Source: Pyrenochaeta sp. MPI-SDFR-AT-0127
Lineage: Eukaryota > Ascomycota > Dothideomycetes > Pleosporales > Cucurbitariaceae
Direction: 5' to 3'
Assembly (NCBI GenBank): GCA_020747015.1
Contig: JAGTJM010000063.1
Coordinates: forward strand, 62,001-126,000
DNA: 64,000 nt
Both the position numbers and the translations under genes were made by a program. The notes under the pieces were generated by a model. It was not told the origin of the DNA. It saw nothing but the letters and a program-made list of their open reading frames with translations, and made no database searches. Below, piece by piece: positions 35,001 to 46,333 of this stretch (positions are counted from its first letter, which is position 1; every line of letters starts with the position of its first letter).

Positions 35001-35160
35001 CGATCACGAAGCTCGTCAACTCTATTTCCTTAGCAATGTCTTTGATTCTGCGGTCCGCTGTTGCGACGCCATCTGCATATTGGTATAGTGTCTGCGATAG
35101 CTTGAGGCCCGCGCCGGCCACCTGAATCACGCTGGCAATGAGCCCTAATGTCTCTGCCAT
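32064..35160 (-). CDS. Helo-like/ubiquitin-like-domain protein with RNA polymerase II CTD-like heptad tail
   Basis: Two exons (35160-33874 and 33824-32064) joined in phase 0 across a 49-bp intron; 1,015 residues. The N-terminus (MAETLGLIASVIQVAGAGLK...) is the Helo-like N-terminal domain found on fungal STAND/NLR-type proteins. Next come Lys/Glu-rich coiled coils (about 140-180 and 330-400). A fungal ubiquitin-like domain at about 405-485 is split by the intron (PIKFQDTRGRKYNIPF, VCSTWQGMHDAI, VLPSYWDDIIEPG, TIIMEF). An acidic linker leads at residues 567-626 to about eight heptads of YSPTSPx type, as in the Rpb1 C-terminal domain. The remaining 390 residues are Pro/Ser-rich and disordered. 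No NB-ARC/NACHT or enzyme domain is present. Function unknown; the domain order suggests a signalling or scaffold protein. Confidence 0.85.
33234..33413 (-). repeat. 21-bp coding tandem repeat (YSPTSPx heptads)
   Basis: Encodes YSPLAL, SPTSPA, YSPTSPT, YSPTSPT, YSPTSPK, CASVSPT, YSPTSPR, YSPTSPK and YSPVSK in order. The plus strand shows the matching 21-base period (taggagaggtcggcgaata-like units with few changes), so the array probably expanded recently by unequal exchange. Confidence 0.9.
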
Positions 35161-35887
35161 AGTCACGTCGCATGCAGCACAGAGTGAACGAGCCCCTCAA
35201 TAATGTCAGGGAATAGAACGAGATCCAAAGATGTAAGTCTCGTCGTTCCCCGCAGTTGTTCGAGGCAGTGCACAAGTTTTCCTCTGCCTGCCTGCAATGA
35301 GCGGGGCTGAGGCGGAGCTGAACAGACCGCTTATGTTATTCGTGTTCCATTTTGGACTCTGCAACACGACAGGCTGAACCCCGTTCATCGTGAATGAATA
35401 TGGACCAGAATTTGGGTTAAACAGAGTCTCATAGCTAGCGATTTAGTCTTGACAACGAGCATGCACTCAATCCTTCGCGGACGGGACAAGATGTGGCTAG
35501 TGACCATGCTAGTTCTAATTAGGAAAGGCGCATTTTCACAACTGACATCGTAATCTTGGAAATCCTGGAACCCTGGAGACGCCATTGAGCGTTGATACCC
35601 CTGCACATTGGCTTGCTCAAGATCCACTGGCTCTTGATCGTCGGCTTTGACCTGTGTGATTGGATGCCACAGTTTCCGTACGCCACACTCTGTGTTATGA
35701 CCTCATATGATGTTATTCGGTGGGCAGAGGGTCCTTCGACGGCATCTCACCTTGGTACATATGCCATCCCTCAGCAAATGATGCACTCTTGAACATAAGA
35801 AAAATCTTCCAGCAGAGCCTCTGAGGAAACTCCATTTTACAATTCCTAACCAACAGTCCCGACGACAACATACAGCTGGTATTCGCC
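35161..35887. promoter_or_regulatory. Divergent promoter region
   Basis: About 730 bases between the starts of the Helo-like gene (-) and the Thr-run protein gene (+). Short overlapping open frames only; no site named. Confidence 0.4.
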
Positions 35888-37450
35888 ATGGATGATGGTA
35901 TCCGTCAACCTGCCAAATTGCAGAAGCGAAAGAGTCGGGAACGACAAGAACTCGCCATGTCTGGTGGTCTAGGTGGTCAACCGGCGAACTCATCGCAACC
36001 GCTGGCTCCTGCCGATAACATGTCGCCTTCTGATAAGGAAAAGAAATCAAAATGGCGCATGTCAAACCCTTTTCATTCCAAAGAGAAGGGCAAGGATAAA
36101 GATATCACTGACCGGAAAGATGTTCCTGAGCGAAAAGACCTGTCTGACACGAACACCAACGGAGACTCGGCTTACTATAGTAGTGAGGCCAATACAAGTG
36201 CGAATCCCAGCTTCGCAAGCAACCAGCGCCCAATCTCTGGGGAACAGTGGCACCCACCACCGTCCAGAATCGAAGCGCCCGTAGCCTCCAATAACCCACC
36301 GAGTGCCACTTATCACAACCCAATAAATGCACAAACGCATGACACACTTGCACCACCACAACAACTTCATAGTCGCTCGAGTCAGGAGAGCGTGGGCAGG
36401 GAAACATATCGAGATGCTGGGTCAGGCAACATTGTCACAGTCACAACGACAACAACAACCACGACAACAACCACAACTGGACCAGGAGGTTCTACGACTG
36501 TGGAACAGCCTGCCGGAAGCAAAGGTGCAGGAAGCATTACCAATACATCTGGTCCTAGCCCGCCGTCTCCCGCTTCCCCTCTACCTGTCAATCATTCACA
36601 CCATACCCCAGGACTTCCCAGCCAGTCTCCGATTCCTGAAAGCCTAACGCCACCGATGCCTGCGAAGTACCAGCAGGATCCGGGGTTGGCTCCTGAAGTG
36701 TCAAGACACGAGGAGCCGTCTCCAGCTATACCAAATAAGAGTAACATAAGGAATAGGTTAGAATTAGATTCTGTGTCTCCTGCAATTCAGAGACCAAATC
36801 CTATGGACAACACAGTAAGCCCCATTACACCCAGTAGCCCTGGACGTGCAAACTTCTCATATCCGGCACGACAGCCTCCTCAAGGTGTGCCCCGACAAGT
36901 CCCGTCCCAGTATGGAGCTCCACAGCAGCAACCAGACGTACCTCCTTTGCCGACCAACCTTCAGGCTGGCGTTGGATACAACGACCCTGGCCATCCATTA
37001 CCAATCAGGACAGGACACGATGTACAAAAACAGTCTACCATGGCAAATCTCAAAGCAGCCGCTGCTGGTATTCACGTATGAAGCTACCATTGACACTATA
37101 AAACTAGACTAAAAGCTAACTCCTATCTACAGGGAGCTGGCGAAACCCTTCGCGGCACCTTCAATGACACTTTCGATAGACGCAACCCTGCAGCACATGC
37201 TAAGAACCAAGCCATCATAGACGCAGGTCGATCTGAAATCGAAGCTGCTAGGGTTCCACACCAACAGCGCCCATCTGCGACGGCTCTACCCCCAAACGCC
37301 GCGAAGACACCATACGTAGGTCCGTCTATATCTGGCTCACAGATTGAGGGCAGGAGTGCAGGTGGAGGAAGATTGGGAAATATCATGAAGAAGATGAAGG
37401 AAGGTCCGCTAGCTAGCAACCGGGATGGCACAGTAGGGCAAACAAGATAA
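35888..37450 (+). CDS. Disordered Ser/Pro/Thr-rich fungal protein, function unknown
   Basis: Two exons (35888-37075 and 37133-37450) with a 57-bp phase-0 intron; 501 residues. The N-terminal half is charged (KSRERQEL, DKEKKSKWRMSNPFHSKEKGKDKD). A Thr homopolymer follows (VTVTTTTTTTTTTTTG, near 36435-36480), then Pro/Ser-rich disorder. The only ordered-looking block is split by the intron: NLKAAAAGIH joined to GAGETLRGTFNDTFDRRN, an amphipathic Ala-rich helix, likely the conserved part. No signal peptide, transmembrane helix or enzyme motif. A second ATG at 35957 (MSGGLGGQP) is an equally good start. Its role is unknown; divergence from the Helo-like gene may mean a shared promoter. Confidence 0.72.
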
Positions 37451-38109
37451 TATCGATAAAAGCGGGCTTGATTTAATGAGCATGGCATGTGAGCGTGTTA
37501 TTATTGGTACTCTAACGATAGTATTCGTAATATCAATAGTATAATTTTGTGTTAATGTGCATTACTGGTGGCTTGACGTGTCTTGTTTGCCTTTGATCGA
37601 TCAAGTTTCTTTTACGCAGATAATCACCTGCTGTGACTTTCCCTCAGAGCTGCGCTGAATGAGCAATGCCTAGCCATATACTCACCGGGAACGGGCCGTT
37701 TCGTGTTAGATTTACCACAGTGTGCATACATAGATGAGCACACCATTCACCTAATCATAAGCGGTTAAAGTTAGGCTAACGAAATGGTTAACTTGACCAT
37801 TTCCTCACAAACAACCAGTGCGGTAAATAGGATCCTTAAAATTTCAGAAAGATTTGCTTTCAATATCGCCTCATTCGTGACAACCATGAGGCAGAAATGG
37901 CTAACTGGCAATGATCTGTAAAGCCATACATCGTAAAGTCATGCACAAGGGTGTATAAATGCAGTTGTTGAAAGTATTATTGTTCATACTAAAAGCTCAG
38001 ATCGTTGGGTATCGTCGATCATATCATACACTCATGCCAACACCAAAAATCGCTCACAAACGAACAAAGAAAATCTCTTAATCATACAGACAGGTACATC
38101 TCAGTCCGT
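37451..38109. other. Intergenic, convergent 3' regions
   Basis: About 660 bases of AT-rich sequence between two converging genes; no gene seen. Confidence 0.55.
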
Positions 38110-38519
38110 CTAGTAAACGCGGCGAGCATTGCGGCCATCAGTGCCGTGCATGCGGCGGGTACCGGCAGCCTGGTGATTGTTAGTATTGATCAATGCTGAT
38201 TTCGTGATGGTAAACGAACCTTGAGGCCTGGGCGGCGGGTCAAAGAACCCCTCAACTTCATGAGCGCGCCAGACACCTTGTCGCCCATGGTAGCATGGCG
38301 CTTGTGGTGGTGAACAGGTGCGGCAGTATGGTGGCCACCATGGGTTTTGGTGGTCCTGGTGGTAGTGGTGGTGGTAGTTGTAGTAGCAGGACCGCGGCGG
38401 GCACTGGTTCGCTTGGGGCCTAGGAGTCTAGTCTTGAGGCTGGGTTTGGCACGAGTAGTGCGAGGAGTAGTATGGTGGACACGAGTAGTGCGAGGAGCGG
38501 AGCGGCGCATGATAGGCAT
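38110..38519 (-). CDS. Small basic fungal protein (119 residues), function unknown
   Basis: Two exons (38519-38220, 38169-38110) with a 50-bp phase-0 intron. The N-terminal two thirds are low complexity and Arg/Thr/His-rich, including a run of nine Thr. The C-terminal third looks conserved: MGDKVSGALMKLRGSLTRRP joined to GLKAAGTRRMHGTDGRN. The intron falls within this block and splicing restores it, strong evidence that the gene is real. I recall similar short proteins with an AAGTRRMHGTDGR ending across ascomycetes, but no function. An alternative start at the internal Met of MGDKVSG would give a protein of about 45 residues. A TGA microsatellite lies just upstream. Confidence 0.7.
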
Positions 38520-38591
38520 GTTGATTGATTGGTTTGTGGTTTGATAATTGAGTGCTGAGTATGTGGTTTGATTGAAGCAGTGTTTGAATGC

Positions 38592-38618
38592 TGATGATGA
38601 TGATGATGATGATGATGA
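38592..38618 (+). repeat. (TGA)9 microsatellite
   Basis: Perfect TGA repeat in the 5' flank of the small basic protein gene. Confidence 0.9.
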
Positions 38619-38619
38619 T

Positions 38620-39689
38620 TGTTTGTGTTGTGATGATCGAAATAATGAGTGATACTCGCCTCACTCTTATACAATAAGAAGAGACGCTTTCGGACCTACT
38701 TCTCCCACCACTCCATACGCTGAAAACAAGTTCTCCATGTTCAGTTCCCCAGAAGCAGCCAGGATCAACGGGCACGATGCAAGGGTACGTCATGCAGGGA
38801 CACAAAGAGTCGTGGCGCATGACGTCGGATGTCTTATTCAGGATTCAATGTGGCTTGTTCCATCTCGACAAAGCTTCTAGAGTGCGGCCATGTTGAGTGA
38901 TGATAGGCGCTTTGCCAGGGTGTGGGGATCGGGACGTTGTGCTGTGAAGGCGCGAGGCTGGATGCGGTCATAGCATGGCGCTAAAAATCAGGGTCCAGCC
39001 CGGTCCGACTACGTCACATTGATGTGGATAACCTCACAATCGTCATCGCAGGATCGGAGGTGTTGCAATCGCGATTAATGAAACTTAGACGAGCTGACTT
39101 CGAGCTAGCAATCTACCTGAATTATGGGTGCAAGCAGAACTGACGTGATTTGGTGACGTCCAACGGTGATCGCGACGCAGACATTGGTGGGTTTTCTGTC
39201 TTGAGGGTGTGCACTACGTTGACAGGTTTCTCAAAATATGCCCTGCTTCTCAAGCCTTTGCTTTTGGATAACTTGTGAACGATAGGAGGGCTGATCATAT
39301 GACCACGCGAGATAGTTCGGTCAGTTGAAGCCACATACTGGGTTGAAGTGCCTTGAGAGTTTTTGTGGTGGGACGTGCGCCACTTCACTGCTCTCAGCGA
39401 CGAATCTTCCAGACGTGTAGAGGAACTTCTTCCGGAAGCCTTCGAGTTAACATTATTCTTATTTCTTCATTTCATCACTCTCTGCCACATATCTGCGAGG
39501 AGGAGCTCCACCTTTAACACCATTAGCACGTTCTGACAGTGTTGTGATGTCACCCAAAATCATGAACTTCGATAAAAGTTCTGCGTCCAGCAGCGCCAAC
39601 ACAATAATTGTAATCTCCTGAATTAGAGTAGATCGCAGTCTGGAATCTATACTTTATCATTTCTAAACGAGAACAGTCGCTTTCACACG
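38620..39689. promoter_or_regulatory. Long divergent promoter region
   Basis: About 1.1 kb between the small basic protein gene (-) and the stress-type SDR gene (+). Short open frames only. Such length is unusual in this dense part and may hold regulatory sites; none is named. Confidence 0.4.
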
Positions 39690-40690
39690 ATGTCATCAAA
39701 CAAGGGCCAATTCGAGCAGGGTATGTTCCACGTGGAATTCGTCCCAGAAGCTCCCGACTAATAACAGCCCCAGGCTACCAACCTGAAGTACAGCACCAAG
39801 AAGTACCCGGCCTCCAATCTAAGCTCGACCCCCAACCTCAAGTTGACCATCTCCCCCTTCCCGATGGTGGCAGTGAGCTCTACAAGGCCGCTGGCAAATT
39901 GAAGGGCAAGAAGGCTCTAATCACAGGTGGTGATTCCGGTATCGGTCGCTCGATTGCAGTACTCTATGCCATGGAAGGTGCCGACAGCTTTATTGCATAT
40001 CTACCTCAAGAGGAAGAGGACGCAAAAGAGACGGTCAAGTTGGTCGAGGCCAAGGGTCAGAAGTGCTACACATATGCTACGGACTTGACAGATCGTGCAA
40101 ACTGCAAGAAGGTCGTCGAAGAGGCTGTAAAACAATTGGGTGGAATCGACATCTTGGTGAACAACCATGCGTATCAAATGATGGTCGAAGATATCAAGGA
40201 TCTTGACGAGTGAGTGTACTTCCTATTCCAAACAAAAACAATATGGCTAATAGGCGACAGGGACCAATGGGTGCATACCTTCAACACCAACATCCATCCT
40301 TTCTTCTACCTTTCCAAATACACCCTGCCACACATGAAGAAGGGTTCAACAATCATCAACAACGCCTCCATCAACGCCTACATTGGCCGCCCCGATCTGC
40401 TCGACTACACATCTACCAAGGGTGCTATTGTTTCATTCACTCGTGGCTTGTCGAACCAATATGTCAGCAAGGGCATTAGGGTGAATGCTGTTGCACCAGG
40501 CCCTGTCTGGACGCCCCTGATCCCGGCTACCATGAATGACGAGGCGATCAAGCAATTCACAGCACCAATTGGCAGGCCATCGCAGCCTAGCGAAATCGCA
40601 ACAGTCTTCGTCTTCCTGGCAAGCAACGACAGCAGTTCGATAAGCGGACAGACGATCCACCCTAACGGTGGCACCATTGTCAGCGGCTGA
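39690..40690 (+). CDS. Short-chain dehydrogenase, general-stress (GSP39/YhxC-like) type
   Basis: Three exons (39690-39720, 39774-40209, 40261-40690), 298 residues. The N-terminal extension (QFEQGYQPEVQHQEVPGLQSKLDP) before the Rossmann fold is typical of the bacterial GSP39/YhxC-like SDR group and its fungal relatives. Motifs are ITGGDSGIG (61-68), GGIDILVNNHAYQ, catalytic Ser about 192 (INNASINAY), Tyr205-x3-Lys209 (YTSTK), RVNAVAPGPVWTPL and the C-terminal SGQTIHPNGG. The usual NNAG reads NNHA. The enzyme likely reduces or oxidises an alcohol/carbonyl with NAD(P); the substrate is unknown. Intron phases are consistent. Confidence 0.9.
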
Positions 40691-41323
40691 ATGAATGAAT
40701 TAGGACACTTGATTACACGACTTATGATTGTAGAATACATATGTTACAATGAATCATGATTGATTATATGCGTCGTAGATCTTGGTGAAGTTTAGTGGAG
40801 CTGCAATTAAAAATGCTCCATGTTTGTCTGCATCAACGATTTGGGGTGTGTCAGTCTGACTGCAGGTCCTATTCTTGCTCTTTTGCTCGGCTTAACATAT
40901 TCGACCACAACTGTCTCAATCGCAGAACATCCGCAACGAATCTATTTTCAGATACACGATAGCCGTCTGCCTACGCATCGTCTTTCTGCGGATCGATGAG
41001 CCCCTAAGCTAGGAGATTCACCATGTTGATTGGTTGTCGTTGATCCAGCACCAAGTATTCCACCAGCTGTTAACGCTCTCCTTAAGCGCCAAGTTTGTAG
41101 TATGCATTTTTGTCTTTTGAATCGCTCCACCCCGTATGGTCCAAACACATACCACCAATTTATCACGATGCTGGCTTTGGTGCAGGGAATTGTTTAGAGC
41201 AAGTCTAGCCGAAGGTATCGGCAACAACGAGGGTGCAAACCACGCAAACACGACTGCCAAGCCTCGACTGATCTCATGCTCGCAACTTTCCTAAGAGATG
41301 CAATTGTGCAACAGACACTCACA
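40691..41323. other. Intergenic/promoter of COA1
   Basis: About 630 bases with no supportable gene. Confidence 0.5.
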
Positions 41324-42060
41324 ATGCCTCCTCCACGGCTCTCTCCCGCATTCTTACGAGCGCCGGCTCAAATCAGGCTCAAAGGTCTTCGCCGCATAAC
41401 TTCTCTGCGATATGCATCAACTACACCCATCAATGATGCCTCAAGTCCAGTTGTTCCATGGAAAACACCTACCAGCGTATGGTCGCCAGAGAACCTGATC
41501 CCACCGCCCAAGGATGGCGAGATTCTGCTAGAGCGCAGACCGAATCGCGAGCTACCACCGTGCGTTGTTCTCACTTATTGTCATCAATCGCGAATATTGT
41601 CAGCTAACTCCTTCTCAGTATTCCCCCGCTCATACCTACGCAAGTTCGCAATACGCTCCCCATCTTCATCGTTGCGATGACAATCTCGCTCCTTGCATTC
41701 TTCAACTACCAGAAAACCGAGTCGTCTGTTGTTACATCCACGCTTTATGCGCTCCGCACGAACCCGCTTGTGCGCGAGGAACTCGGCGACGAAATCTACT
41801 TTGCCTCCAAGTACCCGTGGATCAAAGGCGAGATCAACCAAGTGCATGGCAGGATAGATATAAGCTTCTGGGTCAAGGGAACGAGAGGCGTCGGAGAAGT
41901 GAAGTTGAAGTGCAGGAGGAGAGGGCGGGGAGGCTTGTACCATACCCAGGAGTATAGTCTGGAGATGTTGGACGAGGGCGGAGCAAGGAGGAGATTGGAA
42001 TTGTACGATCCAAACGGGAATGCTATTGATCCTTTCCAGGACCCGATTGGCGACGAGTGA
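41324..42060 (+). CDS. COA1: Cytochrome c oxidase assembly factor Coa1
   Basis: Two exons (41324-41559, 41619-42060) with a 59-bp intron holding a GCTAAC branch site; 225 residues. The Arg-rich N-terminus (PPPRLSPAFLRAPAQIRLKG) suits a mitochondrial presequence. RELPPIPPLIPTQVRNTLP leads into a single inner-membrane helix (FIVAMTISLLAFFNY), then an intermembrane-space domain (NPLVREELGDEIYFASKYPWIKGEI, GRIDISFWVKGTRG, GEVKLKCRRRGRG). This is the Coa1/Tim21-type fold. Coa1 helps mature Cox1 and assemble complex IV. An upstream in-frame ATG at 41276 is less likely because it adds acidic, unconserved residues. Confidence 0.87.
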
Positions 42061-42631
42061 GGAGGAAAGGTGCTGTTTCAGTCTTTTCGAAGAACCTGGG
42101 CCGCGGTATTGGGAGCTTGTTAGTTGAGAAGAGTACTAAAGCGAGGCGCCGCTTTCAACGAGAAATGGCTACATGCAACATTTCTGCGTCACTCAGGCGA
42201 GCGCCGGCGATTCGCCGTGTAACATATGTACAACACCATAAAGCATCAAGGATAAAACATGTATGTATGAATAGATCGTTGCTGCGGTATATGTACTCAT
42301 AACAAACGAAAGTTATTTGGCGCGTCCTTTGACGGCTCGTATACGTTTTCCCCGTCGCATGAAGGATCTTCAGCGAATGCCCAACGCCAAACAAAGACCC
42401 TGTTCCGTAGATTGATATCCTATTCCATCAAACTAACAACCCGTGACGTCTGTCGAGTTAGCCTTGAAAAAGGCGTCGAATATAAGCCGAATAAAAGATT
42501 AACGCCGATGCCTTATGTAGCAATATGCCGAAGTAAAGGAAAGTGGTATCATAAAGTGTTCAAACACGCACACCAAGCCATCATCTTCTTTCTTCTCGTC
42601 TCACGCTGCCAAAAGACTGGCGGAGAATATT
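42061..42631. other. Intergenic, convergent 3' regions
   Basis: About 570 bases, AT-rich, with no gene seen. Confidence 0.55.
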
Positions 42632-43777
42632 TCAGATCTTGTCGTAATCTGCCTCTGGCCTCCTCACGCTCGGGTGATGAGCAAGATTGGGCTTGACAAG
42701 GTGCGCAAACTGGGGATTAACGTTCAATGGGTATGAGATCTCTGGCATGTGTGCAGCCTCCTCTTCTTGTTCCTCGCGCTGCCTCTGCCAGAATTTCTTC
42801 TTCTGAGGCTCGCCGTTTGTAGTCCGCGAGTAGATTGATGATGAGGGGCGGTGGGAAAAGAATGAGGGTTTGACATTGGCGGGCGAGGTGCTGTGGTAGC
42901 TGGGAAGGAACGATGTGCGAGCGCGTTGGAATCGTTCGCGAATTGGACTGGTGAAGTCAAAGTCAAAGCGATTGGGATTGCCGCTCTCCTTATTCGGCGA
43001 GGCGACCTGAGGTGAGCCGCAGTCAACGCGTGGCGTACCCTGGCGCATAGGTGGTGTGACGCCGTTCACGTTGGTACGGCTGGAGCTGCTCCCGGTGTGA
43101 TGGGTGCTGATAGTAAAAGCCTTGTGCTTGGGGTCGTATTGGGATGCCGTCTCGACGTCTTCGCTGAGGGTCATTGCTCCGCGAGAGCGGACTCGGCGTG
43201 CAGTAATGTTACGGGACTTGTCACGGAAGACGAAGCTCTACACAATATCAATAAGCTGGCTCGAACCGGGAATTAGGTAGAGAAGGACGTACAGCAACAA
43301 CATTGAAGAAGCCAATCACGATGGCCAATATGCCTGAAGCAACCAATAGTCGCCAAAATGGCATACCAAGTGACTCTTGGCTTGTGGCCTCCTTGTTCAT
43401 GTTGCCGAGCATATTCAGACCAATAACCATCATTGCGCAGCCCAAGGTGACGAAACCATGGCTAGGGCTGAGGAGCGGCCAGTTGCGAGCAAAGAAGCCG
43501 CGGAAAAGTGAGCATTCTGAGACGATGAGGAACAATCCCACCACAGCTGTGATAACGTGCGAGGTAGCATCAAAGAAGAAGAACTAAGTGAGGTGAGTGT
43601 GAGCTCTGATATCTCGACGTTGGTGGGTTGACGTACCTTGGAAACAATAAAGGTTTTGACAAGCATGACTATGCTGCTTGCAACCACGGAGGCGAGAGCA
43701 ATGATGTTCAGTCCACGCAGGACGTTGAGGATAATGTAGCCTGGGCCGGCCAGGTGTTCGGCTGAAAGAAGCGCCAT
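42632..43777 (-). CDS. Four-helix fungal membrane protein, function unknown
   Basis: Three exons (43777-43637, 43583-43293, 43237-42632) with introns of 52 and 55 bp in phase 0; 345 residues. Four hydrophobic segments: about 13-43 (GYIILNVLRGLNIIALASVV), the start of exon 2 (HVITAVVGLFLIVSEC), HGFVTLGCAMMVIGLNMLG and LLVASGILAIVIGFFNVVA. The C-terminal 200 residues are cytosolic-looking, Ser/Arg-rich and disordered, with SPIRERFQRARTSFLPSYHS and a charged KKKFWQRQREEQEEE stretch. This layout recurs in a conserved ascomycete membrane family that I cannot assign a function. Intron positions at the edges of the helices give confidence in the model. Confidence 0.82.
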
Positions 43778-45042
43778 TTTGAAGATGTGGGGATAGTCGC
43801 GGAGTGTGGAAAGAGTTCAGGATTGTGAAAATGGGTGAATGAGCTGCACAGCAGTCGAGTATTGCGCGTCGAGCGGTTGGAACGGTGGAGAGAGTGTCGA
43901 TTGAGAATTTAAATTTACAAAGTTAACAGTAGAGGGAGATTCCCACGCCGTGAGGCTAGCGACCCGCACGCTGTACAATAGTAACAATAACGAACAAGAG
44001 AGACTGAAGATGAAGAATAGAAAGAAGAAGGCAGATCTCGAAGTGAAGGAGAAAACCTCAGGACGACATTCGCCGCTAGCCTGGCCTACCATTGTCGCGA
44101 ACCTTACAATAGCCACAAATAAGGCCCATCGCGCTGGCAGTCTTCGTCGAGTCACAATCGACTGGCCGAAATTGCTTCAACGTCCACCTTGCACCCGTAC
44201 CACCAGGTGAGGTGAAACTCGGGACGTACCCCTCGCTGAACGCGGGCGGGAGATCTCAGGCCCAGTCGCCACGTCCCACGCGACTTCATCTCGGCACTGT
44301 GGAGAGTAGACGAGCAGCAGCCAGGGCCCAAGGGAGTCGGGCATCCAGACGTTGAGGCGCCGTTTGGTGACGCTGTGGCAGTCGCGTAGCGATTGGTGGT
44401 GGTTGCTTGAAACGCGCTCGCGTAGCCGCAAGGGTGGTGTTTCAGACAACGAAGCGGGCCATGGGCCACACGATCTGCGGGCGGCAAGACTCACCCGCCC
44501 TTCAATCGTTGGCACTGCACTTCTCTGGTTCGAGGCGCCGCTGCGACGCGGGAGTCGGACTGCCGTGTGCCGGAAGCATGTTGTGTTGAGCGCGCAGCAG
44601 AGATTGAAAGCGAGAGGAAGAGAAGCGGGCAGGCGAACACACAAGACGCCAAGGCACGGGTTGTTGGCAGGGCTGACATTAGATCGAGGTTTAACTCCAC
44701 AGCTTTATCCTTTGATCATGTTGAAAACTTCCGAGCGCCCAGCCGGTGATGTCTGGGGAAATTGCCGTACACGGCAGAGGATCATGAGCGGGCTGGTCAA
44801 GAGGATCCGACGCCTCATCTTTATGAGCGTAGCAAGGGATTAGAAGAGCCAAATATCCGTTGCTCCATATCTAGCCTTGCTGTGTCGCTTGATGATAAGA
44901 TTCAGAAGACAAGAAGGATGAACCAGAAAAAGCGCTCCAAGTTCATTGACGCTCCACGTCAAAGCTCGAGGTGTTGAACCCACGGCACTATATCGGCGAA
45001 CGCCTCAATGTGTGCCGTTTGCCAATGGAAGTATTCTGAGCA
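43778..45042. other. Intergenic; boundary between gene-dense and gene-poor parts
   Basis: About 1.3 kb. The first part is the promoter side of the four-helix protein gene. The middle (44150-44700) is GC-rich with open frames on both strands that look like chance. No gene is supported. Confidence 0.45.
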
Positions 45043-46333
45043 ATGTCAGACCTGCAAAGCAGCATTGACATTAATCTTCTTGTGAACAACCTGCATCATC
45101 TGAACTTTCATATCATGGCATTGAATAACAAGGGACGAGATGAAGAAGTCAACAAACAAGCGCAAAATGAGTTGCAGTCGCTGAACCTCTCCATGGTTGA
45201 CAAGGCTGCCAACATAGTATCTATTAGCAAGCCAGCATCCGACCCTTGGCCCCAATTCCGACAAGCAAACGCCGACTATAAAAGAAGCAGATCTGAGATC
45301 CTTGAATCACATAATCCAAACCCTGAGCCAAGCGGTGAGTATTCACGTAGCTCATATCTTCTTTAAATAAAAGCTCTTACATGATCCAGAGCCTGTGCCT
45401 GAGGCTGAGGCTGATAGCCACAGTGCCTTCATGTACAAAATACCTCAAGAAAACGTCTGTATTTTGTGGCCTTTGTCATCTGCAGTACACAATGCTTTAC
45501 AAATTGTTACTTCCGTAACTGAATCTGTGACCCTGGAGCTAGAAGCAACGACCTTGCGTTTGAATCTGAAAAACCTTCTCGTGCGGGGCGAATTACTCTA
45601 CCAATATGCTGCAAGAGCTGTTGTTCGCATAACGTCGGACATAGTTGTCAAAATTAACAATTCCGACGACACGACTGAACTGCACGTCCTTCACCACATC
45701 CGCGAACACTCGCAACAAATCCCAGTGCCTAAACCCTTGGGAATGATCAAAATTGGTAACCGTTGCTATATGTTTACGTCTTTCATTCAAGGAATTCCCC
45801 TAGACCGTATCTGGGGAAATCTCACAGCCGGAAATAAATGTCATGTGCGAGATCAACTCAATCACGTCTTCACCAAACTAAGGAAACTACCAGGGCCATC
45901 GACAGAAGGATGTATAGGAGGGGGTATACCAACAACCTGCAAAGCCGGCTATCGGTTTAGGACAACAAGCTCTTCACCTATCGTTAGTGTAGCCCAGTTC
46001 AACAGCTTTCAGCTTGAAGATTCCTGGTTAAAGCCAGCCCAACTTGAATACATCCTTATGAACCTGCCAAGCGATCATCAGATTGTAATGACGCACGGTG
46101 ATCTGTGTCCACTCAATATACTTGTAAAGAGTGAGAATGTACTGGATATCACAGGGATTGTTGACTGGGAGACTGGAGGGGCTTATCCAGAATACTGGGA
46201 ATATGTCAACGCTTTTGGTTTGTCATTTAACAGACAAGACGACTGGTGTCTCTATCTGCCTGAAGCTGGAATTGGCAGGTTCTTCGATGCGTATTCAAGA
46301 CATTGTGTTATTGGGCGCTTTGCTAAAGGATAG
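45043..46333 (+). CDS. Aminoglycoside-phosphotransferase-like kinase (fungal APH family)
   Basis: Two exons (45043-45334, 45390-46333) with a 55-bp phase-1 intron; 411 residues. The C-terminal two thirds are an APH/choline-kinase-like fold: VVRITSDIVVKIN with the ATP-binding Lys, a helix around TTELHVLHHIREHSQQIPVP, the hinge MFTSFIQGIPLDRIWG, the catalytic loop THGDLCPLNILV (Asp335, Asn340) and metal-binding IVDWE (Asp356). Such proteins are expanded in Pezizomycotina; substrates are mostly unknown. The first 98 residues (MSDLQSSIDINLLVNN..., helical, Gln/Asn-rich) are not usual for the family; they join by a good intron, but could instead be a separate small gene. Confidence 0.75.

Noticed and set aside
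32064..35160. Two separate genes instead of one Helo-like/ULD protein
   Set aside because: The ubiquitin-like domain is split exactly at a GT-AG intron (CSTWQ | GMHDAI) and is whole only after splicing.
44177..44843. Overlapping open frames on both strands in GC-rich DNA near 44.5 kb
   Set aside because: Arg/Cys/Ser-rich chance composition, no splice structure, no motif.
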